From NCBI GenBank assembly GCA_002298335.1, contig DBNK01000028.1:56618-120617 (forward strand): a stretch of 64,000 nt of DNA, given 5' to 3'. The notes beneath the pieces were generated by a model. It was not told the DNA's origin, made no database searches, and saw nothing but the letters and a program-made list of their open reading frames with translations. The stretch is from Thalassolituus sp. UBA674. Its GTDB lineage: Bacteria; Pseudomonadota; Gammaproteobacteria; Pseudomonadales; Oceanobacteraceae. Each line of letters starts with the position of its first letter. The first letter of the stretch is position 1. Shown one piece after another: positions 26,182-34,640 of this stretch. Made by a program: the position numbers and the translations under genes.

Positions 26182-26883
26182 TTATTCACTACGGTAAATG
26201 CTGAGAGAGGCCTGCGACTGGTACAGCAGTGTGCGCACCGGCATCGCCTGAATATTCTGGCGCTCAGCAACTTCCGTTGCCTGTGCAAAAACCTCATTTT
26301 TCTGATCGCCTTCAAAATGCAGATACAGATGACGGCATTTTGCCAGCAGGGCCCAGGTCAGCGTCATACGTGGCATATCGGAAGGCTCATCCAGCACCGG
26401 GCTGCACCAGGCTCCGCCGCCTTCGTTCAGGCAATTCGCCAGCGCTTCTGAATGCGGGAACCAGCTCGCTGTATGGCCATCATTACCCATTCCCAGCACG
26501 GCAAAATCCAGTCGGGTGATCTGTTCATGCAGTTTGTTTTCACACTCCATAAAACCATCCACCGGATTGGCTGCTTTATTCTTCAAGGGCAGAAAATACG
26601 CTGTAGCAGCCTCATTCTGCAGCAGATTCTCCCGCACCAGACGGGCGTTGCTGGCTGCGTCCGTCTCATCAACCCAGCGCTCATCAACCAGAGTGATCAG
26701 TACCTTGCTCCAGTCCAGCTTACGCTGCGACAACTCACGGAAAAAACGCACCGGCGTACTGCCACCACTGACGGCGATACACACCCGCCCTCTGGCCTCA
26801 ATGGCTTCACGGATACGCTTTGCCAGGCTGTCTGCGAGTTGCTTTGCCAGGGTTTCCGGTGATTTGAAACGGTTATCTGTCAT
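26182..26883 (-). CDS. pgl: 6-phosphogluconolactonase
   Basis: Pgl/DevB-type lactonase hydrolysing 6-phosphogluconolactone made by Zwf. Seen motifs are CIAVSGGSTPVRFFRELS, ITLVDERWV and FAVLGMGNDGHTASWFP, diagnostic of the family. The frame is open well upstream inside zwf, but ATG 26883 sits 7 bases after the zwf stop, behind GAGGA, and gives the normal 233 residues. Confidence 0.94.
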   Translation of the reverse strand: MTDNRFKSPETLAKQLADSLAKRIREAIEARGRVCIAVSGGSTPVRFFRELSQRKLDWSKVLITLVDERWVDETDAASNARLVRENLLQNEAATAYFLPLKNKAANPVDGFMECENKLHEQITRLDFAVLGMGNDGHTASWFPHSEALANCLNEGGGAWCSPVLDEPSDMPRMTLTWALLAKCRHLYLHFEGDQKNEVFAQATEVAERQNIQAMPVRTLLYQSQASLSIYRSE

Positions 26884-26890
26884 ACATTCC

Positions 26891-28348
26891 TCAACTGTTT
26901 TCATCCCACAGACGGCCATCCCGGGCCAGCAGCAGAGTCGCCGCTGCCGGTCCCCAGGAACCTGAGGTATAGGGTTCGGGCCGCTGATCAATTTCTTCCC
27001 AATATTTGAGAATCGGGTCTACCCAGCGCCAGGCTTCCACCAGCTCATCATCTCGCAGGAACAGGGTGGCGTTGCCGCTGAGTACATCAAATAACAGACG
27101 TTCATAGGCCTCCGGTACGCGCGCCTGTTTGTGGTTGGACGGATTCAGGCTGAGATTCATCGGCCGCACACTCATGCCCGGACCCACGCGTTTTTCACAC
27201 AGCATCAGACGCACACCATCGTCCGGCTGCAGACGGAAAATGAGTTTGTTGGCCATGGTATTTTTGTGCTGCAGCGGAAAGATAGAGTGTGGCAGTTCTT
27301 TAAACTGAACCACGATCTCACACATACGGTCGGCCAGACGTTTACCCGTGCGCAGATAAAACGGCACCCCTGCCCAGCGCCAGTTATCTATTTCGACCTT
27401 GGCAGCAACGAAGGTCTCGGTATTACTTTTTTCATGGACACCGGGCTCATCGCGGTAGCGTGGAACCGGATGACCATCGGCAACGCCGGAATCGTACTGC
27501 CCCCGGACCACATTGTCGTTGATCATACGGTCGACGATGGGCTTCAGGGATTTGAGGACTTTGACCTTTTCATCCCGGACCGCATCCGGCTCGAGCTTGG
27601 CCGGTGGCTCCATCGCCGTAATACACAACAGCTGCAGCAGATGGTTCTGGAACATGTCGCGCATGGCTCCGACGTGTTCATAAAACTCGGCACGCTTTTC
27701 AACGCCAAGAGATTCGGAAATCGTGATCTGAATGTGGTCGATGTAATGCTGGTTCCACTGGGACTCAAACAGTGAGTTGGCAAAACGCAGCACCATGAGG
27801 TTCTGCACGGTCTCTTTGCCTAAATAATGATCTATCCGGTAAATCTGCGATTCACTGAAAAATTCCGCCACCGTGTCATTAATTTCCTGAGCGGACTTCA
27901 GGTCATAGCCAATGGGTTTTTCCAGCACGATTTTGCTGTTGGATTTAATCAGGCCGGCTTTCTGCAGGCCACGGCACACCGGCATATACAGGTTGGAGCC
28001 GGTAGACATGTAATACACCCGGTTAATGTCTTCCTGCGAGAGAATCCCCGGCAGATGATCATAACCGTCATCGTCGTTCACATTCAGAGTCAGGCAATGG
28101 ACGGAATCAAGGAAGGCATCCAGCTTGGACAGCTCAAGGTAGGGAGCAGCAACGTGAGACTTAAGCGATGACTCAATCTGTTTGCGGAAAGCGTCAGGTT
28201 CAGGACTTTGCCGGGTGACGGCGTAGATTTTCCCCTGCGGCAGGCGGTTATCGTAATGCAGCATGTAGAGTGCCGGCATCAGTTTACGCAGTGAGAGGTC
28301 TCCAAGCCCCCCGAAGAGTACCAGTTCAAACGGCGCATGAATGTGCAT
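26891..28348 (-). CDS. zwf: Glucose-6-phosphate 1-dehydrogenase
   Basis: First enzyme of the oxidative pentose phosphate and Entner-Doudoroff pathways. The Rossmann motif FGGLGDLSLRKLMPALY is at residues 12-28, the substrate site is RIDHYLGKETVQN (about 178-190), and VEKSNTETFVAAKV-like sequence (EKSNTETFVAAK) follows. A GTG at 28375 opens the frame, but ATG 28348 with GGAGG five bases upstream is better and gives 485 residues, the usual size. It is the first gene of the operon that runs through pgl, edd, eda and the GH13_18 phosphorylase. No hexR or zwf-linked regulator is in the window. Confidence 0.95.
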   Translation of the reverse strand: MHIHAPFELVLFGGLGDLSLRKLMPALYMLHYDNRLPQGKIYAVTRQSPEPDAFRKQIESSLKSHVAAPYLELSKLDAFLDSVHCLTLNVNDDDGYDHLPGILSQEDINRVYYMSTGSNLYMPVCRGLQKAGLIKSNSKIVLEKPIGYDLKSAQEINDTVAEFFSESQIYRIDHYLGKETVQNLMVLRFANSLFESQWNQHYIDHIQITISESLGVEKRAEFYEHVGAMRDMFQNHLLQLLCITAMEPPAKLEPDAVRDEKVKVLKSLKPIVDRMINDNVVRGQYDSGVADGHPVPRYRDEPGVHEKSNTETFVAAKVEIDNWRWAGVPFYLRTGKRLADRMCEIVVQFKELPHSIFPLQHKNTMANKLIFRLQPDDGVRLMLCEKRVGPGMSVRPMNLSLNPSNHKQARVPEAYERLLFDVLSGNATLFLRDDELVEAWRWVDPILKYWEEIDQRPEPYTSGSWGPAAATLLLARDGRLWDENS

Positions 28349-28685
28349 CGGGACCTCCACATGAAATTCTGGCACTCATTGATGTTGGCACTGAATTCCC
28401 GGTGTCGCCAGTTACATTGTCCTGAGTGACACTCCTGCCAGTCTGACCAGACTGTCTGAATGCGCGTTGTTAACAGACTTCTGAACGTGTTAAGCAGGTT
28501 TTGTTCCGGCTTTTTCAAAGGCTCCAGTCAGTAACCCACGTCTGTCAGGAATGCCCCTTCGTTACCCGGTAAAACAACCGGCTTCACGGAACCCCTGACG
28601 CAAAAACTTAACAAATCTGCCATAATCTGGTCCCTGTGTAAGGTACGATTCTCAACTCTCTGAAGAAAATTAAGGAAAGAATTTT
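28349..28685. other. Divergent intergenic region between zwf and galU
   Basis: This 337-base gap must contain promoters for both the zwf operon and galU-manB. A CATAAT box at about 28619 could be the galU -10 element, but its -35 partner is poor. A perfect inverted repeat lies at 28439-28454. I see no ORF or RNA gene. Confidence 0.5.
28439..28454. repeat. Perfect inverted repeat, possible operator
   Basis: CAGTCTG-AC-CAGACTG is a 7-bp perfect dyad with a 2-base centre, the size of a dimeric regulator site, located about 90 bases before the zwf start. It does not match the HexR site I know (TGTAATTAAATTACA). The regulator is unknown. Confidence 0.4.
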
Positions 28686-29522
28686 ATGATCCGCAAATGC
28701 CTGTTCCCGGTCGCCGGTTACGGTACCCGCTTCCTTCCGGCCACCAAAGCCATGCCCAAAGAAATGCTGCCGATTGTGAACAAACCTCTGGTGCAGTATG
28801 GCGTCGAGGAGGCAACTCAGGCTGGAATCAACCGCATCGGATTCATCACCGGCCGCGGCAAGCGTGCCATCGCCGACCACTTTGACATCAGCTACGAGCT
28901 GGAAAAAGAAATTGAAGGCAGCGGCAAAGAAAACCTGCTGACCAGCATCCGCAAACTGATCAATGAAAATGAATTCGCTTTCAAACGCCAGAACCATATG
29001 AAAGGCCTCGGCCACGCGATCCTTTCCGGCAGATATCTGATGGGTGACGAGCCATTTGCCGTTGTTCTGGCCGACGACCTGTGTGTGCCAGCCGAAGATG
29101 GCGAAGGTGTACTGGCCCAGATGGTCAAACTCTATAACCAGTTCCGTTGCTCCATCGTCGCCATTCAGGAAGTGCCGCATGATGAAGTGCACAAGTACGG
29201 TGTGATCGCTGGTGAAGAAATGAAAGATGGCCTGTTCCGCATCACCGACATGGTCGAAAAACCAGCCAAGGAAGATGCGCCCAGTAACTATGCCGTCATC
29301 GGCCGCTACATCCTGACTCCGGATATCTTCGACATCATCGAAGACACCCCTCCTGGCAAAAACGGTGAAGTTCAGATCACCGACGCTCTGCTGACCCAGG
29401 CGAAGAACGGTTGCGTGCTCGGCTACAAATTCCGTGGTACCCGTTTTGACTGCGGCAGCATCGACGGATTTGTGGAAGCGACTAATTACGTTTACGAGAA
29501 CATCTTCAAAAAGGAAGGCTGA
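28686..29522 (+). CDS. galU: UTP--glucose-1-phosphate uridylyltransferase
   Basis: Makes UDP-glucose for surface polysaccharides and osmolyte synthesis. The N-terminus shows FPVAGYGTRFLPATKAMPKE, the nucleotide loop, followed by EMLPIVNKPLVQYGVEEA, FVVLADDLC-type (AVVLADDLCV) and EKPAKEDAPSNYAVIGRYIL. The length, 278 residues, is usual for GalU. AAGGAAAG precedes the ATG. It is followed four bases later by a phosphomannomutase gene, forming a two-gene sugar-nucleotide operon. Confidence 0.95.
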   Translation: MIRKCLFPVAGYGTRFLPATKAMPKEMLPIVNKPLVQYGVEEATQAGINRIGFITGRGKRAIADHFDISYELEKEIEGSGKENLLTSIRKLINENEFAFKRQNHMKGLGHAILSGRYLMGDEPFAVVLADDLCVPAEDGEGVLAQMVKLYNQFRCSIVAIQEVPHDEVHKYGVIAGEEMKDGLFRITDMVEKPAKEDAPSNYAVIGRYILTPDIFDIIEDTPPGKNGEVQITDALLTQAKNGCVLGYKFRGTRFDCGSIDGFVEATNYVYENIFKKEG

Positions 29523-29526
29523 TGCT

Positions 29527-30876
29527 GTGAGCACTCTGTCCTGCTTCAAAGCCTATGATGTCCGTGGCCGACTGCCCGACGAACTGAACAATGACATTGC
29601 TTACCGCATAGGCCGCGCCTATGCGGCTTATCTGCAACCCCAGAGCGTCGTAATTGGTTATGACATCCGTCTTACCAGTTATGAGCTGTCGCGTGCCCTG
29701 GCAGAAGGGCTCATGGATGGTGGTGCCGATGTCATTGATATCGGTCAGTGTGGTACCGAAGAAATCTACTTCGCCACCTCTCATCTGGGTACGGACGGTG
29801 GTATCTGCGTAACCGCCAGTCACAACCCGAAAGACTACAACGGCATGAAGTTTGTGCGTGAAGGTTCCAGGCCCATCAGTGGTGATACCGGCCTGAAAGA
29901 CATTGAGCGCATGGCTGCAGAAAACGTCTTTCCGGAATCTCAGCACAAAGGCACTCTTGCGGAACGGGACAACCGGGCTGCATATGTGGAACATCTGCTC
30001 ACTTACATCAACACAGACAACCTCAGGCCTCTGAAAATTGTCTGCAACGCCGGTAATGGGGGTGCAGGCGCTGTGATTGATGCCATTGAGCAGTTCCTGC
30101 CTTTTGAGTGGATCAAAGTCCATCATGAGGCCGATGGTGAGTTTCCTCACGGTGTTCCGAACCCTCTGCTGGAAGAGAACCGCGGTTCCACCATTGAGGC
30201 CATCAGGGCACACAAAGCCGATCTGGGTATTGCCTGGGATGGTGACTTTGACCGCTGCTTCTTCTTTGACCACGAAGGTAATTTTATTGAAGGTTATTAC
30301 ATCGTTGGCCTGCTGGCGGAGGCTTTCCTGAAAAAGCACAGCCCGGAGAAGATCGTTCATGACCCACGCCTGGTGTGGAACACCGTCGATCTGACTGAAT
30401 CTCTGGGTGGAGAAGCAGTACAGAGCAAAACCGGTCATGCCTTCATCAAAGAACGCATGCGCCAGGAAGATGCGGTGTACGGCGGCGAGATGAGTGCCCA
30501 CCACTATTTCCGTGACTTTGCCTACTGTGACAGTGGCATGATTCCCTGGCTGCTGGTCGCAGAGCTGATCTGTACAACCGGTAAAAGCATGGCCCAACTG
30601 GTCGAAGAACGCACCGCGGCATATCCCTGCAGTGGTGAGATCAACAACCGTGTGCCGGACGCAAAGGCCACTTTGGCAAAGATTGAAGCTCACTTCAAAA
30701 ACGATGCTGAGAGTGTCGACTACACCGACGGCATCAGCATGAGCTTCGGAGACTGGCGCTTCAACCTGCGCACATCCAACACGGAACCGGTGATTCGTCT
30801 GAACGTCGAAAGCCGTGCTGACGTGGCTCTGATGAAGGAAAAAACCGCTTCAATCCTTGAGCTGATGAAAGACTGA
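29527..30876 (+). CDS. manB: Phosphomannomutase (CpsG/ManB type)
   Basis: Alpha-D-phosphohexomutase interconverting mannose-6-phosphate and mannose-1-phosphate, possibly also phosphoglucose. FKAYDVRG opens the protein, TASHNPKDYNGMK contains the phosphoserine (about residue 98), DGDFDRCFFFD is the metal loop, GGEMSAHHYF the sugar loop, and RTSNTEPVIRLNVE the phosphate loop. Sequence from the start to GTEEIYFATSHLG closely follows E. coli CpsG. The frame is open upstream inside galU; GTG 29527 has AAGGAAGG eight bases before it and gives 449 residues. Mannose-1-phosphate could feed GDP-mannose for polysaccharide. Confidence 0.9.
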   Translation: MSTLSCFKAYDVRGRLPDELNNDIAYRIGRAYAAYLQPQSVVIGYDIRLTSYELSRALAEGLMDGGADVIDIGQCGTEEIYFATSHLGTDGGICVTASHNPKDYNGMKFVREGSRPISGDTGLKDIERMAAENVFPESQHKGTLAERDNRAAYVEHLLTYINTDNLRPLKIVCNAGNGGAGAVIDAIEQFLPFEWIKVHHEADGEFPHGVPNPLLEENRGSTIEAIRAHKADLGIAWDGDFDRCFFFDHEGNFIEGYYIVGLLAEAFLKKHSPEKIVHDPRLVWNTVDLTESLGGEAVQSKTGHAFIKERMRQEDAVYGGEMSAHHYFRDFAYCDSGMIPWLLVAELICTTGKSMAQLVEERTAAYPCSGEINNRVPDAKATLAKIEAHFKNDAESVDYTDGISMSFGDWRFNLRTSNTEPVIRLNVESRADVALMKEKTASILELMKD

Positions 30877-30887
30877 AGTGGCTACAG

Positions 30888-30927
30888 GGCTGGCTCTGGC
30901 CAGCCTTCTGTATCTTTTTGTTTTTTC
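30888..30927 (+). terminator. Intrinsic terminator after manB
   Basis: GGCTGGC-TCTG-GCCAGCC forms a 7-bp stem followed within 10 bases by two long T runs interrupted by G. Confidence 0.8.
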
Positions 30928-30952
30928 TCAGCTTTTTTCTTTCAAAAAGGTG

Positions 30953-30981
30953 TTGACGACACACCTCCCTATACGTAAGAT
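30953..30981 (+). promoter_or_regulatory. Sigma-70 promoter of the tRNA-Asn/tRNA-Pro unit
   Basis: TTGACG (30953-30958) and TAAGAT (30976-30981) are separated by the optimal 17 bases. The sequence after the -10 box is GC-rich (ACGCCCCGC), like the discriminator of stringently controlled stable-RNA promoters. The tRNA starts 21 bases later. Confidence 0.82.
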
Positions 30982-31001
30982 ACGCCCCGCTGTCGAGATG
31001 T

Positions 31002-31077
31002 TCCCCGATAGCTCAGTCGGTAGAGCAGCGGACTGTTAATCCGTTGGTCGCTGGTTCAAGTCCAGCTCGGGGAGCCA
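31002..31077 (+). tRNA. tRNA-Asn (anticodon GTT)
   Basis: A 76-base cloverleaf: acceptor TCCCCGA pairs with TCGGGGA, anticodon loop CTGTTAA, T arm CTGGTTCAAGTCCAG, and an encoded GCCA end. It is co-transcribed with tRNA-Pro eight bases downstream. A near-identical second copy is at 62634-62709. Confidence 0.96.
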
Positions 31078-31085
31078 ACAGCGTT

Positions 31086-31162
31086 CGGGGTATAGCGCAG
31101 TCTGGTAGCGCGCCTGGTTTGGGACCAGGATGTCGGGAGTTCGAATCTCTCTACCCCGACCA
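31086..31162 (+). tRNA. tRNA-Pro (anticodon TGG)
   Basis: A 77-base cloverleaf: acceptor CGGGGTA pairs with TACCCCG, anticodon stem-loop CCTGGTTTGGGACCAGG, T-loop GTTCGAATC, and an encoded ACCA end. It shares the promoter of the tRNA-Asn gene. Confidence 0.96.
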
Positions 31163-31240
31163 TTACTTTTCCTTGCTTTTCATTTCCCATGACTTTTGTT
31201 TAGAATCCGTTACTTGTCATCAACAAGTACAGAATACGTT

Positions 31241-31477
31241 ATGGATTCTCTTGCTGCCGTTGTCCAGTATCCACTAGCCTGCCCTCACTGTAAGTCTTAT
31301 ACCTCAACTCAGGCCTCCAGTTTGCTGAGCGATGGCAGGTTCAGTTGTCGTGTGTGCCAGAAAACCAATAAACTGTCAGGGCCACAACTGGAAGCCGTAG
31401 AGAAAACTCTGCGTCATATGAGCGGCTGCGGACTGCGCAGGACCTGCGAGACGGCAGAAGCCGATCAGGAAGAATAA
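31241..31477 (+). CDS. Small zinc-ribbon-like protein
   Basis: A 78-residue protein with CPHC near residues 14-17 and CRVC near 36-39, the spacing of a four-cysteine zinc ribbon, followed by a basic/acidic helix. Two more Cys lie near the C-terminus. No family is recognised. The ATG at 31241 has no strong ribosome site; the frame is open 15 codons further up from a TTG. It lies just after the tRNA unit and before a bidirectional terminator, and could be read through from the tRNA promoter. Confidence 0.55.
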   Translation: MDSLAAVVQYPLACPHCKSYTSTQASSLLSDGRFSCRVCQKTNKLSGPQLEAVEKTLRHMSGCGLRRTCETAEADQEE

Positions 31478-31505
31478 ACCGGCTCGCACAATTTTTTTGC
31501 GGAGC

Positions 31506-31538
31506 ATAAAAAAACGCCGGACTTGCCGGCGTTTTTTA
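31506..31538. terminator. Bidirectional intrinsic terminator
   Basis: A run of seven A, ACGCCGG-ACTTG-CCGGCGT, then six T: a 7-9 bp stem flanked on both sides, between the convergent zinc-ribbon and FKBP genes. Confidence 0.9.
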
Positions 31539-31555
31539 TGTCTGCAGATATTGGA

Positions 31556-32248
31556 TTACTTATCCAGAATATCCAGCAGTTCAACTTCAAATATCAGCGC
31601 GGAGTTCGCCGGAATTTTCGGGCTCGGGCTACGTGCACCGTAGGCCAGTTCAGCCGGGATATAGAGCTTCCATTTTTCGCCGACTTTCATCATCTGCAGC
31701 GCTTCAACCCAGCCACGGATCACACCGTTAACCGGGAATTCAGCAGGCTGACCACGCTCCACAGAACTGTCGAACACTTCACCAGTGATCAGAGTGCCAT
31801 GGTAATGAACACGGACTTTATCAGTCGCCGCCGGTGATTCACCCTCTTCCACAGAAGTGATGACTTCATACTGCAGACCGGAAGGTGTTACGGTCACACC
31901 GTCCTTCTTGGCGTTTTCTGCCAGAAATGCTTCGCTGGCCTTGGCTGCTTCATCCGCCAGAGCTGCCTGTTTGGCTTCCGCGCGCTCCTGCAGGCCACGG
32001 AATGCTTCCTGAATCTCTTCCATGGACAGCTTAGGTTCATTGTCAGCCATCGCATCAACAATACCTGCATAGATGGCATCAGCGTCCATCTTCACATCTT
32101 CATTGCCCAGTTCACGGCCGATGTTCAGACCAATACCATAACTGGCCTTTTTCTCTACAGTATCTAATTTCACGTCTTTATCCTGATTACATCCGGCAAG
32201 CAGCAGTGCGCTCAGCGCAATAGCCGGAAAAAAAACTTTATTTTTCAT
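31556..32248 (-). CDS. FKBP-type peptidyl-prolyl isomerase, lipoprotein (Mip/FkpA-like)
   Basis: Envelope prolyl isomerase of 230 residues. A lipoprotein signal ends LLLAGC (Cys 20). Residues 30-125 are the helical dimerisation domain of Mip/FkpA proteins (SYGIGLNIGREL, then a long charged helix), and residues 135-228 are the FKBP domain with VRVHYHGTLITGEVFDSS, VIRGWVEALQMMKVGEKWKLYIP and YGARSPSPKIPANSALIFEVELL. The role is folding of secreted and outer-membrane proteins (family knowledge). It is monocistronic. Confidence 0.92.
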   Translation of the reverse strand: MKNKVFFPAIALSALLLAGCNQDKDVKLDTVEKKASYGIGLNIGRELGNEDVKMDADAIYAGIVDAMADNEPKLSMEEIQEAFRGLQERAEAKQAALADEAAKASEAFLAENAKKDGVTVTPSGLQYEVITSVEEGESPAATDKVRVHYHGTLITGEVFDSSVERGQPAEFPVNGVIRGWVEALQMMKVGEKWKLYIPAELAYGARSPSPKIPANSALIFEVELLDILDK

Positions 32249-32392
32249 ATGTGTTCCTGGTTATTCCGGCAGGCGACAGCCTCACCGGGATCGTTTACCT
32301 GACTGTGGACTGAGAAGCTGCGTGACACACTCCGGGCACTGAACAGGTTCAGAGTCCGGGCAGAGCAGAATCAGTGATCCCTAGGGCCACGA

Positions 32393-32608
32393 TCAGCAGA
32401 CATAGTTCCCCTGGCCTGCCCTGCGGTCACACTCCCGGCGGATATTCTGGCACACCTGAATTTCAGCGGGAGACAGCGAACTGGCCATCTGGCATTCATA
32501 ATTCCGTTTACGGAGTTCTTTATCCGTCGCCAGTTGCAGACCTGATTTCTGCATACCACAGGCTGAGAGAACGACAATCAGCACGAACAGAAGTCTGCGC
32601 AAACCCAT
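32393..32608 (-). CDS. Small hypothetical lipoprotein
   Basis: A 71-residue precursor with a lipoprotein signal ending VVLSACG (Cys about 17) and four more Cys in the mature part (YECQ, VCQNIRREC and the C-terminal C), so two disulfides are possible. GAGGGG lies directly before the chosen ATG at 32608; the frame is open 30 codons upstream without another good start. No family is recognised. It is divergent from the next lipoprotein gene. Confidence 0.6.
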   Translation of the reverse strand: MGLRRLLFVLIVVLSACGMQKSGLQLATDKELRKRNYECQMASSLSPAEIQVCQNIRRECDRRAGQGNYVC

Positions 32609-32743
32609 CCCCTCACCTGCAGATAACGCACGCAGAAGGTTGTCACAGCACAGGCATTTTGTCCACCAGACCGGGGGAGTCCGGTTTAATGTGTCCAACG
32701 GGCAACAGCTGGTTATAATCAGACCTTAGACTGAGGAGGTAAT

Positions 32744-33565
32744 ATGTTGCGCGTTGTTGTTTTCGGAATTCTCTCTGTTCTGCTGCTCACCGCCTGTGGC
32801 CCGTCACCGGAAGCCCTGCGCCGTCAGCAGATGCTGGAAGCCCAGCGGGCTGAAGCCGCCCGCCTGGAGGCAGAGCGCAAAGCCCGCGAACGGGATCAGC
32901 TGATCAGCAGCCGGATGAAAGAAGCGCATCAGACCTGGAAAGCGGCTCAATATACCGGTGACGATTCCCTGTCTGCCCTGTTCCGCCAGTCCGGTTTTGA
33001 TTACGGCAAAGTGTATTACTTCAACATTCCTGTCCAGGCTCAGGAATATAATTACGCAGAAGGTAAGCAGAGTTTTCTGGTCACCGATCTGCGCAACCTG
33101 AATGACAGTCAGATTTACAGCGCGCTCTTCCCGGACGTTTCAGCCGCGTATCAGCCGGGCCAGAAAGCGCGCTCCGTGCTTGAACTGATTCTCAAGCGCG
33201 AAGAGTACACCAACAACCTGGAACAGCAGGTTGAGCGTCCACGCGGTCAGCGTTGGGTAGCAGCGGTGGAAGATTTCAAATCCGTCAATACTCTGCATCC
33301 GCTGCAGATTGACTGGAGGTGGGAACCCGGCCTGTTTGAAGACATCAGCTGGATCGTGAATCCGGAGCGCGCTTATGAGTTTACCCGCAGTCGCAGCATG
33401 TTCCTTCAGGTCGGTTTGCGTTTCTGTCCGTTGGACCGCTGCCGTACGGAATACGAATACCGCCAGCATCCGGTCGACGCAATACGCGCTGAAGTGATCA
33501 GTATGGTACTGGGGAATAGCCAGAGCGGGGAAATTCTCGCGGAATTTGTGCGGGACAAGCCCTGA
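32744..33565 (+). CDS. Hypothetical lipoprotein with N-terminal charged coiled coil
   Basis: Exported lipoprotein of 273 residues: signal ending LLLTACGPSP (Cys about 18), then a highly charged Ala/Glu/Arg helix (residues 25-60) likely to form a coiled coil, then a globular domain of unknown fold with two Cys close together (RFCPLDRCRTEY). No domain is recognised. GAGGAGG-like sequence (TGAGGAGGTAAT) precedes the ATG, a strong ribosome site. It stands alone; the palindrome at 33581-33613 ends transcription. Confidence 0.7.
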   Translation: MLRVVVFGILSVLLLTACGPSPEALRRQQMLEAQRAEAARLEAERKARERDQLISSRMKEAHQTWKAAQYTGDDSLSALFRQSGFDYGKVYYFNIPVQAQEYNYAEGKQSFLVTDLRNLNDSQIYSALFPDVSAAYQPGQKARSVLELILKREEYTNNLEQQVERPRGQRWVAAVEDFKSVNTLHPLQIDWRWEPGLFEDISWIVNPERAYEFTRSRSMFLQVGLRFCPLDRCRTEYEYRQHPVDAIRAEVISMVLGNSQSGEILAEFVRDKP

Positions 33566-33580
33566 GCAGTCAATGAATAT

Positions 33581-33613
33581 GGATGAGTTTTTCCGGGCCC
33601 GGAAAAACCCATC
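33581..33613. terminator. Long palindromic bidirectional terminator
   Basis: The 22-base core at 33587-33608 is a perfect palindrome (GTTTTTCCGGG and its complement), and the flanks GGATG/CATCC extend the stem with one mismatch. Built-in T and A tracts fit termination in both directions between convergent genes. Confidence 0.75.
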
Positions 33614-33628
33614 CGAACAAAAGACGGA

Positions 33629-34387
33629 TCAGAATCCGAACGCGAGCGACGCGCCGTAATACATGCCCGACACTTCAAAGTCCGTCGCAATGTCAGTGGT
33701 GTCGTCGTTGGTCTCGACTTTCATAGAGCGGTAGCCCGCTTCAATACCAAGATCAATCACCGGCACCGGCAGATCATAACCCACACCGTATACCCAGTCA
33801 GACAGGGAATTACCATCATAGCCGATGTAATTCACTTCCACCTGGCCGTAGATTCCGAACGGCGTCTCTACCTGGACTTCAGCAAAGCCCATTGGCAATG
33901 TGAAATCCAGCGGTACATCAGCCACTTCACTGGTGGTTTCATCTTTCACATAAATCTGACCATCAAAGGTACGGCCGGTCAGACCGAAATTGAAATCAAA
34001 AAACGGTACGGGAATTGGCAGGCCCCAGTAGAGGGTCAGGTCCGTGTGGCTGATATCCATTTTGCTGGAAACATCACCGGTAAAGGTCTGATCATCAAAT
34101 TCGGTGACGACAAAGCCATTCCCCGTCATATCCAGACTGGTCTGACGCACACGGATATTCGGCAGTACCGGCACCGGGTGTTCAAAGAACAGGGTAATCT
34201 GATTACCGTTTTCTGAGTCCATACCCAGACCATTCTGTTCGCCATCCACACTGATACCATCGTCCACCTGACCTGTGGGTTCAGCACCCCAGACACTGGC
34301 TTTGGCACCCACAGTAAAAAGAAGATCGGCATGCGATGCCATCGGGAGAAGTGCCAGCACAGACGCGGCAAGTACGGTTTTTTTCAT
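33629..34387 (-). CDS. Outer-membrane beta-barrel protein (TIGR04219-like)
   Basis: Exported protein of 252 residues. A signal peptide ends ASHA, the mature chain starts DLLFTVGAKASVWGAEPTG and alternates hydrophobic and polar residues in strand-length blocks, and it ends GASLAFGF with the C-terminal Phe expected for BAM substrates. The pattern fits the TIGR04219 family of outer-membrane proteins; function unknown. The frame is open upstream, but ATG 34387 has AAGGAAG and begins a clear signal peptide (MKKTVLAASVLALLP). Confidence 0.75.
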   Translation of the reverse strand: MKKTVLAASVLALLPMASHADLLFTVGAKASVWGAEPTGQVDDGISVDGEQNGLGMDSENGNQITLFFEHPVPVLPNIRVRQTSLDMTGNGFVVTEFDDQTFTGDVSSKMDISHTDLTLYWGLPIPVPFFDFNFGLTGRTFDGQIYVKDETTSEVADVPLDFTLPMGFAEVQVETPFGIYGQVEVNYIGYDGNSLSDWVYGVGYDLPVPVIDLGIEAGYRSMKVETNDDTTDIATDFEVSGMYYGASLAFGF

Positions 34388-34606
34388 GAGCAGCTTCCTT
34401 ATGAGATAAACCAGTCCGGGTCTGTCAGCAGAGCGCCGGGGTTGGTGCCCGGACACGCCCTTCAGTTATCACCTTCAGGTACGCAGATGCAGGCGCCCTT
34501 AGTGTGCCCACTCAGGAATTAAATGCCAACCTCCTTTTCGGAGTCTTTAGGCGACAGGAAGCTGAAGCAGATTGTGGTGAGAGAGGGATGACGCAGGAAA
34601 TATTTC

Positions 34607-34629
34607 CCGGACCGGTGAATCCGGCCCGG
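34607..34629 (-). terminator. Hairpin downstream of purC
   Basis: CCGGACCGG and CCGGCCCGG pair around a TGAAT loop (one G-T pair), 12 bases past the purC stop. The T tract on the minus strand is poor, so this is a weak candidate. Confidence 0.45.
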
Positions 34630-34640
34630 AAGACAGGTTC

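Noticed and set aside
28349..28685. HexR binding site before zwf
   Set aside because: Only a TGTAA half-site is present; no full TGTAATTAAATTACA-like palindrome.
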